A stretch of DNA of 64,000 bases, taken from Sipunculus nudus (lineage: Eukaryota > Annelida > Sipuncula > Golfingiida > Sipunculidae). Below, one piece after another: positions 47,946 through 58,534 of this stretch (positions are counted from its first letter, which is position 1; each line of letters begins with the position of its first letter). Both the position numbers and the translations under genes were made by a program. Location of the stretch: positions 29,257,519 through 29,321,518 of the forward strand of contig CM049306.1 of assembly GCA_026874595.1 (NCBI GenBank), in the 5' to 3' direction. A model generated the notes under the pieces. That model searched no databases, was not told the DNA's origin, and was given only the letters and a program-made list of their open reading frames with translations.

Positions 47946-48750
47946 ACTCAGGAAAAATTGTTGTTTATTGATGCAAGTTAACGCTACGTGATGCTGCATC
48001 TATCAATATACATGTGCCAAAATACTTTATAATGTAAATCATCATATGAACAAAAGCTGAAGCCTTTATGCTAATTGTGTGACTTGTATATGCCGAACGG
48101 AAGTACATGCATGGATACAAAAACTCAAAGAACAAACCTAAACAGAATTCCCTTCATAATTATATTTCTGATTTTCTTTAAACTAATCTATATTGGTAAG
48201 CTATTGAGCCAATAATAAAGTAAATGTTTTAAATACTGATGCATCATAAAAATTAAACATTTACCTCAAAATATTTCATGGCAATAATAACTGATGGTTT
48301 TTATGAAGTGTGCAGAAATTACTTAATATGGATGCAAATTAAACATATGTTTTAGTTGCTTCTAGAACATTTGACTAACTTTATAAATAAAAAAAAGATA
48401 AAAGAAGATATATAAAGACAGAGTAAGATAATTTTAAGTGTATCAATTTATCTTTTGCAAAGACTGTCCTATGAAAGAAATGTTGTAACTGAACTACTTT
48501 GGTTTATGAAGTTGAAATAATTAACAATCCATTTGCGTAAACAAACTTGTTAAATACTACAAACGAACTTATCATATCAGCATGTAACGCCTGATAAACA
48601 CTACACGTTCACCTTAAAAACTCTGAGATTCTTCTTAAAGACATGCCTTAATAGTGGTTAATAAATTCACTATAACGATTTAAATATTCACTTGGTTTTT
48701 ATGCTGTAAAATATTTAAACTGAGGCCAACAGTTTCTAAAATACTATACA

Positions 48751-49115
48751 CAGGGGCGTCAATATAGGGGGGGATGGGGGTATATATACCCCCCACTTTT
48801 TGGTAACGGTGGGATGGTCAATGTAATCATCCCCCCCACTTTTCAGAAAATAATATTATAATATTGCAAAAGAAAAGATTAATAAATTGAATTTAAGACT
48901 TTTGATCTGTTTACTAAAAAATGTTATATCTAAACCTTGCAACGAATTCACAAAATAACTTATTTTCTAAAACATTATAATTATGATTAAGTATATATAT
49001 GTATATATAATTATATGTATATATAGTTAAATATGCCACTCAGAGACACTGTAAAAGGTATATATATATATATATATATATGTGTGTATATATATATGAG
49101 TGTATATATATATGC

Positions 49116-49152
<37 letters not shown>

Positions 49153-49195
49153 CAAAGTCATCCCCCCCACCTTGGAAGAAAAATTGACGCCACTG
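48751..49195 (-). mobile_element. hAT-type MITE, copy 2 (445 bp), perfect 8-bp duplication
   Basis: ACTATACA occurs immediately on both sides (48743-48750 and 49196-49203). Termini CAGGGGCGTCAATAT and inverted CAGTGGCGTCAATTT give the TIR. An 8-bp duplication with CAGxG ends is diagnostic for the hAT superfamily. It is the reverse complement of the copy at 28446-28888, including its two (TA)n tracts. No transposase. Confidence 0.9.
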
Positions 49196-49835
49196 ACTAT
49201 ACACATCATGCAGGACAAAGATATTCCATATCCATCACTTCTGTTTAACCCCAAAGAACTTTTTACATTTGAAGTCACCTGAACTGTTGGCCATATATTC
49301 ACCTTAACAAAGTACTTTCGAGGGGCAAAAGATAAAAAAAACTAGTCAGCGTAAAACAAGGAATGTACTCTAATGTGATGTATAAACTGATGTAACAGCA
49401 TCCACATACTTTTAAGGTGCAAATGAAAAAACATCAACAAAGAACAATGAATTTATTTCAAGTCTGTTTTAATTTGAGCTGTCGACTATATATAAAAAAC
49501 AGTACTTTCAGGGAGAAAATGAAAAATAGTGTAAAGCATCAATCTAACTGACAAACTTCACAAAATGTGAAATACTAGAGTTCTAATATGCTTTACCAAT
49601 GTAAAGTGTTTAATGTTTTTGGAGAAAAAAAGCCTGAACTACTCCTAATAACATTCACATACCAGAAATCAGGCCCTTATTCAATATAAAATTGCAATTT
49701 CACCACTGGTCCAAACTACTTATAACACAGCTTTGTACCACACTGTAATCTACAGCATCAGATATTTTAGGGTAGAGTTGTAATGAAGTAATTTTAGCAT
49801 AGCCATAAGCTGCTTATAACCTGTAGACTTGTCCT

Positions 49836-51148
49836 TCATGGGAACTTCTTCTTTAAGGCAGTTTCTTGTTTTCCATCTCCCAAAATAGCGCTTGTTCTGA
49901 CCATTCCTTTATCAACAATGAAAACTGAACTCGGTTCCTCACTGGTATCTGATGTCAGAGAGTCTTGTGATACTTTCTCCTGAAAAAAAGAAAGAAAGAA
50001 AAAAATCTGTGAATGCAACAAGCAATAGCAACAAGCAATAATCCCATTTACAGACATATCTGACAAAAAGTTGAAAAGATCTTTTTGGATTGCCGAAAAT
50101 GTGGTTCAACAGAAGTAGTGCAACTTGCAGGGTATAACCACATGTCAGCCATGTGGTGAATATGTCTATAAATTATGGTGAAGAAAGCAGAAGGGGTTTT
50201 AAAGATAATTGGTAAGGGGGAGGCTGGATGTTAGGATGGACGGATGGACAGATAGACACAGGCCATTTTAACAATCCTCCTTCCTATAGTTGGGGGACTA
50301 ATTTCACTTCTTAAACAGGTGTTTTTAACATACAATATCCCACAGGTTAGGAATTATTTCTCAGCCCCTTAAAACTTAGAGACATCACACTGAACAACAG
50401 TTTAAAACTGGATCAAATAAACATTAGGAACATCAACTTTGCTCCTCCAAACTCAGTCAGAGCCCAGTTCTATTATTAATGGTCATTTAGATTATGTGAA
50501 TGATAACATAACCTACCGGTAAATAGCACCAATGAGTGAAAAATAAACCCTTTTGGCATATATATGGTCACATAAAACACAGCAGTTACCTATGGCTTTG
50601 ATATGATCTTAGTTGCTGTAGAAATGAAATTTTATCAAAGGTCTGTGACAGATGTCATATTTATTACAAGCTTTTCAATACAACTTTATATGTAGACTAT
50701 AGTTTACATCCTCTAAAAAAGGAAACTACAGATAAGAACTTAAGAGCCTTAGGAACTTAAAGCTATAGATAAGGAGTCCATTAATGGCAGTATGGGGGAA
50801 ATAAAACATGTATAGTGAAAATGTAACAGAGAAACAAAGTGAACAAGAGTAAAACTTTTTTGTGGAATTTGTGGACAAAATGACATACCAATGTTTTCAT
50901 ATGACTGCTTAGCCCTTTCAGAACTGGTAGGGCAGAGAGGCATGTGTGCTGCTATATATTGCAAGTTGTTTTCATGTTGTGACCACATTTCAAGTACTCA
51001 TACGAACCATATAAGTATAAAAATATCGCAATTAATAAATACTAAGCCTACCTTTCAACCGCATCTCAATCGCTGATTGCACGCCTCCGGCAGATTTCTT
51101 TCTTGCCCATTGACACACTTTCGGCCTATCGATGGTTGCATCAGGCAT
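49836..51148 (-). CDS. Spliced gene 2 inside the 4-kb element, unknown family
   Basis: Minus strand. Exon 1 runs 51148-51052 from an ATG preceded by 150 bases of AT-rich leader. It gives 32 codons (basic, with two Trp/Lys/Arg-rich patches) and ends at AAAG|GTAGGC. Exon 2, 50996-50889 (36 codons), uses an acceptor after TTCGTATGAG and ends ATTG|GTATGT. The phases of exons 1 and 2 agree (1 to 1). A strong terminal exon, 49979-49836, follows a polypyrimidine tract ending TTTTTTTCAG and gives 47 codons and TGA. It is rich in Ser/Thr/Asp/Glu early and Lys at the end. It opens in phase 0, so at least one intermediate exon (length 2 mod 3) is missing from this model, or the terminal exon belongs to an alternative transcript. 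A further good acceptor (CCTTTTTTAG, near 50719) could give a short alternative end. No domain recognised. It could be a transposon gene or a captured host gene. Confidence 0.5.
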
Positions 51149-51295
51149 TATTTTAGTTTATTTCGTGACTTTGAAAGGCAGCAGAACATTAACAATCTGC
51201 AGCGTTCCTACAGAACAATTTTTTACTTCCGAGACTTCTCCCGCTCGTTATTGAAAAGGAAAAATATAACGCCCGTTGTGACTTATGTCGCACCA

Positions 51296-51470
51296 GAAAA
51301 CGCGTGTTAGACACGTTTGAGACGTGTTTACCTCTTGTAAACACGTTTCTGGTGTTTCGATCAAGGAAAATTTTCACGAGCTGAGTGCCTGGTATTTTGA
51401 AACATGTCTATTATGAAAACGTGTTTCTATATGAAATAGCGAAATACATGCGAAACGGCACTTTTTAGAG
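51296..51470. repeat. AAACRYGTTT word array (right arm)
   Basis: ACACGTTTGAGACGTGTTT, AAACACGTTTC, GAAACATGTC and AAACGTGTTTC words, the same vocabulary as the left arm, but only about 175 bases long. Confidence 0.8.
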
Positions 51471-51512
51471 TATACACGTGATCTGTTAATACATGTATTA
51501 GACTCCGTAACA

Positions 51513-52227
51513 AGATTTTGGAGAGTAACTGTTCAAATACTGAGATACTATACCCGGAGGAACGAGTTTATTCAGGGGGGATACCCAAAAGGGAGGATTA
51601 TATTAGGATATTATAGGATATTATTCTGTATTTTATTTTCAAGTGTGCGTTGGTATTAAAGGGTGTATTGGACGTCTTGTGTAGCGTTAATGGTTAAGGG
51701 GAGGGGGGCTTAACATCGGCAATACATCTTCTATTCCGAATTGAGCGGAAAAGTAATTTGTAAAATGTTAAGGTAAAACAAAAAAAAATATATGCTTATA
51801 TATGTTCATTAGACAGTTGTGAGGGCGTTCTCTTAATACGTCAACAACCTTGTGGTCTTTCATCAAATTTCACATAGGCCATTCAATCATCTCCTTCCTT
51901 GGTCTAAAGCGTCTCTATATACTAACAAATGAGAGAGAATCGCAGTAATGGGGATTCGCCCAATTCACTGGACATGCCGTTAATATGAGCAACTTTAGAA
52001 GCGTCTTGTGTCGTCTATCCAGGCGTTAGATTAATTTTTATTTTACATATTTTATTAGGAAAATATAATTACTGACGGCTTGGCATATCTGTAACATTTG
52101 TCAAACTGGAATAAATATTTGAGTATATATTGGTAGATAAAAGGTGAGTGAGACTGGTGTTCAAGGGTTAACTCATATCTACACCTGGATCTCGATTTAA
52201 GGATAGTACATGTATAAATACATATTT
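51513..52227. other. No gene resolved
   Basis: Unassigned sequence containing an AGGATATTATAGGATATTAT local repeat near 51604. Confidence 0.3.
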
Positions 52228-54488
52228 AGAAGCGGATCGGGGGGGGGGGGTGGGTCTGGACTCCCCTCCCCCTTTTCCGGACCTTGGGACCCTTTTTTTA
52301 GGTTTTTAGCTCAGCTGACTGAAAGTCATCTGAGGTATAGCGATCACTCTTTGTCCGTCGTCCGTCTGTCTGTCCGTCTGTCCGTCCGTCCGTCCGTTAA
52401 CCAGGCAAAAATCGTAACCGCTGGACCTAGAACCTTGTAACTTGGGATTCTGAGAGGTCCATGAAAAATCTCCTTGGAAACCAGAAATTAGGTCTCTGTT
52501 ACCCATATCCTGTGAGCTACTGGGCCCCAAAGTACCCCCCCCCCCCCCAGAAAAGTAAAAAATTTCATACAAAAACTTCAATATCTCATTAACTACTTGA
52601 CTGATGGTCATGATTTTTGGCATACATATTGATCATGAGATGTACCATCACTTCATGCAGACTGGTGGCGCCACCTGTATTTTTCGTTTTTTTTTACGAT
52701 TTTTTTCTCTATTTTTGAGACCTTTAAGGATGCTGTCATCTGTTAACGTGGCACAAATCGTATAACGACTGGACCTAGAATCTTCATTCTCCACACACTG
52801 AGAGACCTATGAAAAGTCTCCATGAAAACTAGAAATTAGGTCTCTGTTACCCATATCCTTTGAGCTATGGGGCCCCAAAGTACCCCCAGAATAGTAAAAA
52901 ATTTCATACAAAAACTTCAATATCTCATTAACTACATCACTGATGGTCATGATTTTCGGCATACATATTGATCATGAGCTGTTTCATCAGTTCCTGCAGA
53001 CTGGTGGTGCCGTCTCTATTTTTTTCAAATTTTTACGAATTTTTTTTCTCTTTTTTTTGAGATTTTTAAAGATGTGGTTATCTGTCAACAGGGTACAAAT
53101 TGCAACAACGGGACCTAGAATCTTCATTCTTGTCATGCAAGGAGGCCCATGAAAAGTGCCTGTGGAAACTTGAAATTAGGTCCCTGTTACCCATATCCTT
53201 CAAGCTATAGGACTCTGAAGTATCCCTCAGAATAATGGACAATTTGATACAAAAGCTGAAGTATCTGAACAACTAATGCGGAGATCATCATGATTCTTTG
53301 CATGGATATTGACCATTAAGTTTTTTTATTAGTTTCTGCAGACTGGTTGAGCCACTTCGTTTTGGCGGATACTATGATTTTGACCGGGTTCCTCCGCCGC
53401 CGCCACGTTCGTTTCCAGAATGCTCCTCTGAGAATAATGGACCAATTTTTTCCGAAACTTACACCAATTATCGGGTCACATGTGAACTAGTGCCTAACCA
53501 ATTAGTGTTGACCTCTGACCTTTCCTCTCTATCCAGCGTCCATTTGTGCGTCTGTTTCCACACATAAACCCTCATATCTCGGGAGCCGTTTGACCGATCA
53601 GGAAATAAAATTTATACAAATGTAGCCCTTGGATAGCTCTATAACATACACAAAAAACTGGTGGCGCCACCTGCAACCATGTTTGCACAGTGTCCATCTG
53701 TTCATCTGCCTTTGGTTAAAATCACTCATATCTCTGCAGTGAATTGACTAATTCACCTGAAATTCGGCATGCGTATACATCCTGGATAGCTTTCTTGATT
53801 TTATGACAGGTGGCGCCACGTACATTCACGTTCACGCTGATCACATCCAAGCTCATATCTCGGGAACCGTTTGACCGATTTGGCCAAAATTTTGCATGTG
53901 TATAGATCTCACATAGGTCTTTATCATACACAAAACTGGAGGGGCCACCTGCAACCATTTTTGCACAGCGTCTGTCTGTTTGTCTGCCGTGGGCTAAAAT
54001 CACTCATATACATGTAGTGGTTTGACTTTTCTGCCTAAAATTTTGCATATGTATACAACTTGGACAGCTTTCTGGATTTGTGGTAGGTGGCACAACCTAC
54101 ATACACATTTAGGCTGCAGACATCCATGCTAATATGCAACATGCCTCACTCTATTTCCCCTTGCCACTCAATCCATGCCTCACTTCACCCGTTCCACTCT
54201 GATTTGGCGGATACACGTAGTTACTTGTCGGCTACCCGTATTCTAGTTTTTAAAGTTTACACATTTTTCTCTATTTTTGAGATATATAAATACAGACCAA
54301 ATCTTGGCTTGTTGGTTAATCTGTTTGATGCTTCAGTTGAATGGGTATATACTGCCATTCTGATGATAAAATTTCCTTTTGCGAATCTCTTCCCAGTCAG
54401 CTGAGCGTCATGACCCAAGGGTCACTTGTTCATTAGTCCTCCTATGTTTGACCCCCTCCCATTTGTATAAATTCTGGATCCGCCCCTG
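52228..54488. mobile_element. GGGGCGGATCC MITE split by a 2.1-kb element
   Basis: The left half 52228-52302 (AGCGGATCGGGG, G-run, CTCCCCTCCCCC) and the right half 54432-54488 (CCCCCTCCCATTTGTATAAA, CTGGATCCGCCCCTGG) are pieces of a small TIR element whose ends read CAGGGGCGGATCC when inverted. They are separated exactly by the element at 52302-54431. Confidence 0.5.
52302..54431 (+). mobile_element. 2.1-kb AGCTCAGCTGA-family element
   Basis: Left end TTTTTAGCTCAGCTGACTGAAAGTCATCTGAGG, (CCGT)n, right end GTCAGCTGAGCGTCATGACCCAAGGGTCACTTGTT. The body combines about three 300-bp units like those at 34.2-35.2 kb (52430-53350), a CCGCCGCCGCC run (53390), and four ~129-148-bp units (53480-54110) with GGTGGCGCCACC at 53661 and 53809. 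So it joins, inside one pair of ends, two unit types that elsewhere occur apart. Confidence 0.8.
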
Positions 54489-56215
54489 GTATTGATTATC
54501 ATGCTTTTAACTACAAAATTTTAGTCCGTCTCCGTATAGGCCCTATCCCTGGGTATACCATTCAGTTCAGAGATCCTTTACCACAAGATTGTATTAAACA
54601 ATTAAACATTATTTCCTGTCATACCGTCGGGGGCAAAGAGTCAGGAACCCAAGCCGAGTACATAATAGACATTTTGATTATATACTGGTAATACTTTACC
54701 TGAGAAGCCCCATACCATCCAGTTCCTAGGGAATTTATAATTATTCTGCATTGTCGACAAGCTATTTACCTGCGGGGAGGTAGTCCTGTTAGTACGTCCA
54801 GTTCAGGAAATTACTGGCGGAATGACCCCTTGCCATCTTTAAAATGGGACAAACAAGGTCCGGTTATTGTGGTGGTTGCCAGAAATGATTATCGTCTGCT
54901 CTGTAGTGCACTGGTTGACCCCGTTAACAAAAGCGCGAAAAAGGTGAAGACGTCGTTTGGATGCTGCGATGCGAGTTGTTAATTACATCGGATCCCGACA
55001 ATAGATGTTGAAATTCGATTTCACTGTACATTTTTAGTTCTGATTAATCCCCTGTCGTAGAAAAAAACTCTAATTGTGCGAAAGGGAACTAAATATTTAA
55101 TATGATATGTACATATCATGTATATTCACTCAGGTTGTACAGTATATACACTGAGAGGGTCCTTTTGGTTCAATCCATTTTTAATTCTTTAATAAGTGGC
55201 GTTGACAGGTCTTCGGACCGGGGGGGGGGATGAGAGAATATAAAAAAAATATAATGCACAATATGTTCCGTGGATTACCTATTAACAAATTGTCCTGCAC
55301 ATTTCATGACCGTAATATTTTGTATTTTGTTCCTTTTTTAAATTATGACTATGGGAATCGATGATCAGGTCTCAAGATATTATCTTGATCATGCCAGTAT
55401 ACACTGCTTCATGATTTAGAATAGAACTAGTATGTATTCCTTTATGTCTAGAAGAAATTATATTTTTTATAAATAAATATATGAATCCACAATTAAATGA
55501 AAAACCAATAATTAGATAACTGATAAATCACTAAAAAAAATCATTATATCAAGAACGATAATAAATAATAAACGGGGTAAAATAAAAAAATTATCAAAAT
55601 TATATTCCTTATAAACCTGCAGATATGCGGAAAATGAAATTCTAAGCAAACTCTGCTTACAAGGCTTGATTAAAAAGGGTTTTATAAAGCACGGTATATA
55701 AGGAAATAAAAATCTATGGGTTGTCGAAAGCTAACTGTATATATATATTCTATGATCATTTGAGTCATTTCTTATTATAATGCAGTGTGATGATGATCAT
55801 ATGGCGGAATCAGGTTTAACGCAGGAGAAAAACATACTTGTTAATTTTTTATTCTCTTTTACGCTGCAGTATAGTATGAACAATTTAAGTGCTAAATGTC
55901 GCACAAGTTTCTTGTCATCTAGTCAAAGAAATGTCCGAATGTTTGGCGCCTCTTCTCGCTTCTATTTAAGAAATTGAAACGCAGTTAGTCAGTGATACAT
56001 TATATATATAACATGAGGCAGATTGTTGGATTTATAAGACATTAAAACTTTCTTATGAAAACGTAAAGTGCTTTTCTATGTTACTGATTAAACACTTAAA
56101 GAATAACGATTAAACCTGTCTACTTAATTTTATGACATGAATGCTTTTTTGCAATGATTCTGTTGTTATGATTCTATATTAGATATAGTTATAAATGTGA
56201 AAAAGAATTTTTAAC
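54489..56215. other. No gene resolved
   Basis: A GC-richer block at 54520-54970 shows no open frame longer than about 50 codons with splice support. The rest is AT-rich. A G-run with GTGGCGTTGACAGG at 55196-55235 may be a hAT-MITE remnant. Confidence 0.3.
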
Positions 56216-56217
56216 TA

Positions 56218-57253
56218 CACTAAAAAAAAAACAGATTGGTTGAATCAACCAAAAAATTGGTTGAATCAAACCAATTTAATTGGTCAAAATATGTCCACCA
56301 ATTTATTGTTTAAAACAACAAATTTATTTTGGTCGTAATCAAACAACAGGTGTTGGTCAAATCAACCTATATATTGGTCAGAGCAACCAACACAGCTGAT
56401 CATTTAAACCAACAAAATTATTTTGGTTATTCTCAACCAATGTACTTTGGTTGAGGTCAACCAAAACAAATTGGTTAAATCAGATAATAAATTGGTCACA
56501 TGAACCAATTCAAACTGGAAAAAACTAGTGGACATATTTATGTGTGCACTGCTACTTTCAGTCCCCTTTTCAGTTGTTTTATTCTTCAGATTGATTGAGA
56601 GTCTTCTTGTATGTCCTTTTTCAGTTTCGGGTTGCTCTGGTGTGGGTTTCAAGGGGAACACAAATTCCGCGCGGTCTTGGAATCGAACCTGTGAGCGCTC
56701 GCATACAAGACAGACGTTTTGCCCCTCAGCCACTGAAGCTTGCATCGCATGGGACTGATTTGGAGCACTTTTGTCTCTGATATTAAAACTGACCAATTGA
56801 TTTGGTCAGTACTTGACCAATCAGTTGGTAAAATAACCAATATGTTGATAAAATCAACCAATGTTTAACTCAACCAAGAAAACTGGTTTAATATATGCGT
56901 CCAAACGTTCGACCAATAAGAATTGGTCAAAATGATTAATGAGTTTGGTTACAAGTTGGTTGAAATTACCAATGTGTTGGTTAAATCAACCAATATCATC
57001 TCAACCAACCAAATTGGTCATATATGTGTGCTAAAGTAACCAATATTTTGGTTATCAATTGACCAATATATTGGTTAAACCTACATACAGTATTTTTATT
57101 GTTAACCAATAAAAATTGGTCAAAACAACCAACTGGTTTGGTTAGTACCTTAACAATGCATTGGTTAAAATAAACAATATCTTGGTTAAAACAACCAAAA
57201 CTGGCTTAACCAATTAAATTGGTTATATATTTAACCAATCTGTTTTTTGAGTG
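56218..57253. mobile_element. 1.04-kb element made of ACCAAT/ATTGGT words, TA-flanked
   Basis: Termini CACTAAAAAAAAAACAGATTGGTT and inverted CACTCAAAAAACAGATTGGTT form a ~22-base inverted repeat with TA directly outside each end. Nearly all the rest is TTGGTT, AACCAA, ATTGGTCAA and ACCAATAxATTGGTT words, about 50 in all, on alternating strands, so it can fold in many registers. A central ~240 bases (56525-56765) lacks the words and contains a tRNA-like stretch. TA flanks and ends resemble those of the 4-kb element at 47.45 kb. No transposase. Confidence 0.8.
56670..56748 (-). tRNA. tRNA-Thr(UGU)-like sequence (SINE head or pseudo-tRNA)
   Basis: On the minus strand a near-consensus A box (TGGCTGAGGGG) and a perfect B box (GGTTCGATTCC) are spaced as in a tRNA. 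CTGTCTTGTA matches the anticodon arm of threonine tRNA (TGT). The acceptor and anticodon stems do not close properly (ATGCGAG in place of the pairing strand), so it is not a working tRNA. It is either the head of a tRNA-derived SINE or an old tRNA pseudogene, located in the word-free centre of the 56.2-57.25 kb element. Confidence 0.5.
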
Positions 57254-58336
57254 TATTCTCGCGAGGGATTTTTCTTGGTTTATCCGTCCTTTATAGAAAT
57301 TTCTGATTATTTCCCTTTATACATATTAAAATACTAAACTATGCCTGCAAGAATCTTTGGTATCCTATATAGACACTTCACTATTTATAGACTAAGTCTA
57401 CACTGACCTCTTATATTGATACGATTTTGAAAATATGATTTTTCTTCAATTTAATTTTAAAATCTTGAAATAGACTTATTTAATTTAGTTTCCCTATTCA
57501 AATCAACAAACTAAAGAACCTATAAGGAAAAGAATGATGTATGGATGACGAAGATACAATAGAGGTTACCATAAGTTACCATGAGTTATTTTTTTTTTAT
57601 AAAATTGTACACCAATTTGCTTTCGACCGAATACATTATAAATTATGAGAATGGGTTATTTGTAGAATAATTAAACATATTAATTCATATGATTAATAGA
57701 TTATCATATAGCTATAGAAGTATGGAGATCCTAGTCTAAATATAATTTGTAAACTTAACGATGATAGTAATTACGGTCGAGCGCATCTCCGTTGCAGATA
57801 CCAAATACATGTATATGGAAACCTGTGGAGAAACTCTGAATAACGAATTAACGATCCTTGTATGTTTGGCTACGCGAGACAGATGTTACTTCTAATACCT
57901 CACAACGTGCGTTATAAATATTATTACTATAAACTGGCGTGTATTGCATTATAACTATACTGTAGTTTTGCTTTTTCCCCCATGGAAACCTAGCGGGGGG
58001 GGGGGGTTGATTGTACTCATCATCCCCCACCTAAAATTCCGCTCCCCCCCCCCCCCTCCCCTACACCCCTATCTACACCCCTGTCTTTAATCTTCAAATT
58101 AATTTTAGATGTCGGACAACTCAAACATTCTTTAAACGTAATGTTTTTTATAAATGAAACCTTAAAAATCGTTAAAATCTAATATAAATATGAAATATGT
58201 TTTGTTATACAAAGAAGATAGCAGCAACAACTGGGTCCCCCACAGGCGTCAGCTATCTGATGATTGCCCGGGTGCCGAGACCGGCATCGGCGTGAAACTC
58301 GGAGTAATAGCTCGATGCTCCAATGTGCTTCACGTG

Positions 58337-58419
<83 letters not shown>

Positions 58420-58534
58420 TTATATATATGGGAGTAGGGTGCATTTCAATAAGGTCTTTGTATGGAACGTTTACCGTTAAAGCAGCCATGCTTAGGCCAT
58501 TAGAATAATATTACCAATAATAAAAGGGACCGTT
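57254..58534. other. No gene; decayed MITE ends and microsatellite
   Basis: A G-run/C-run pair at 57992-58085 (GGGGGTTGATTGTACTCATCATCCCCCACC, ACACCCCTGTC) looks like a decayed relative of the hAT MITE. A (CT)n(TA)n compound tract lies at 58340-58410. No supported exon. Confidence 0.4.
58340..58410. repeat. (CT)n(TA)n compound microsatellite
   Basis: About 14 CT units followed by about 22 TA units. Confidence 0.95.

Larger units (their letters stand above)
47451..51470. mobile_element. 4.02-kb TATA-flanked element with palindromic-word ends
   Basis: Flanked by TATA on both sides (47447-47450, 51471-51474). Ends TCACTGTAAAAGC and (inverted) CTCTAAAAAGTGC form a short imperfect inverted repeat. 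Inward, both ends are packed with self-complementary words AAACATGTTT, AAACACGTTT and GAGACGTGTC (47463-47945, 51296-51470). The interior carries a minus-strand spliced gene starting at 51148, and a nested hAT MITE at 48751-49195. The pre-insertion sequence is visible in the intact LTR at 43320-43345. No transposase was recognised, so it may be nonautonomous or encode an unfamiliar one. Termini resemble TA-targeting DNA transposons. Confidence 0.7.
47318..51512 (+). mobile_element. LTR sibling, split by a 4-kb insertion
   Basis: 47318-47446 aligns with 43140-43320 of the intact LTR (ATTGTATTGATTTAGT, then after a deletion TTTCAC.CTGCCTAGTGTTACAG and ATCTCCATTACAA). 51471-51512 aligns with the last 40 bases (ACGTGATCTGTT, CCGTAACA). 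The 4.02-kb element at 47451-51470 lies between. The 5' half of the LTR is missing. Confidence 0.7.

Noticed and set aside
50568-50720. Candidate intermediate exons of gene 2 (for example 50588-50613)
   Set aside because: The exon with the best splice sites gives an in-frame stop at its last codon, and others have the wrong phase. None was added to the model.
54520-54970. Coding remnant suggested by GC content
   Set aside because: All six frames are interrupted within about 50 codons, and no family motif was recognised.
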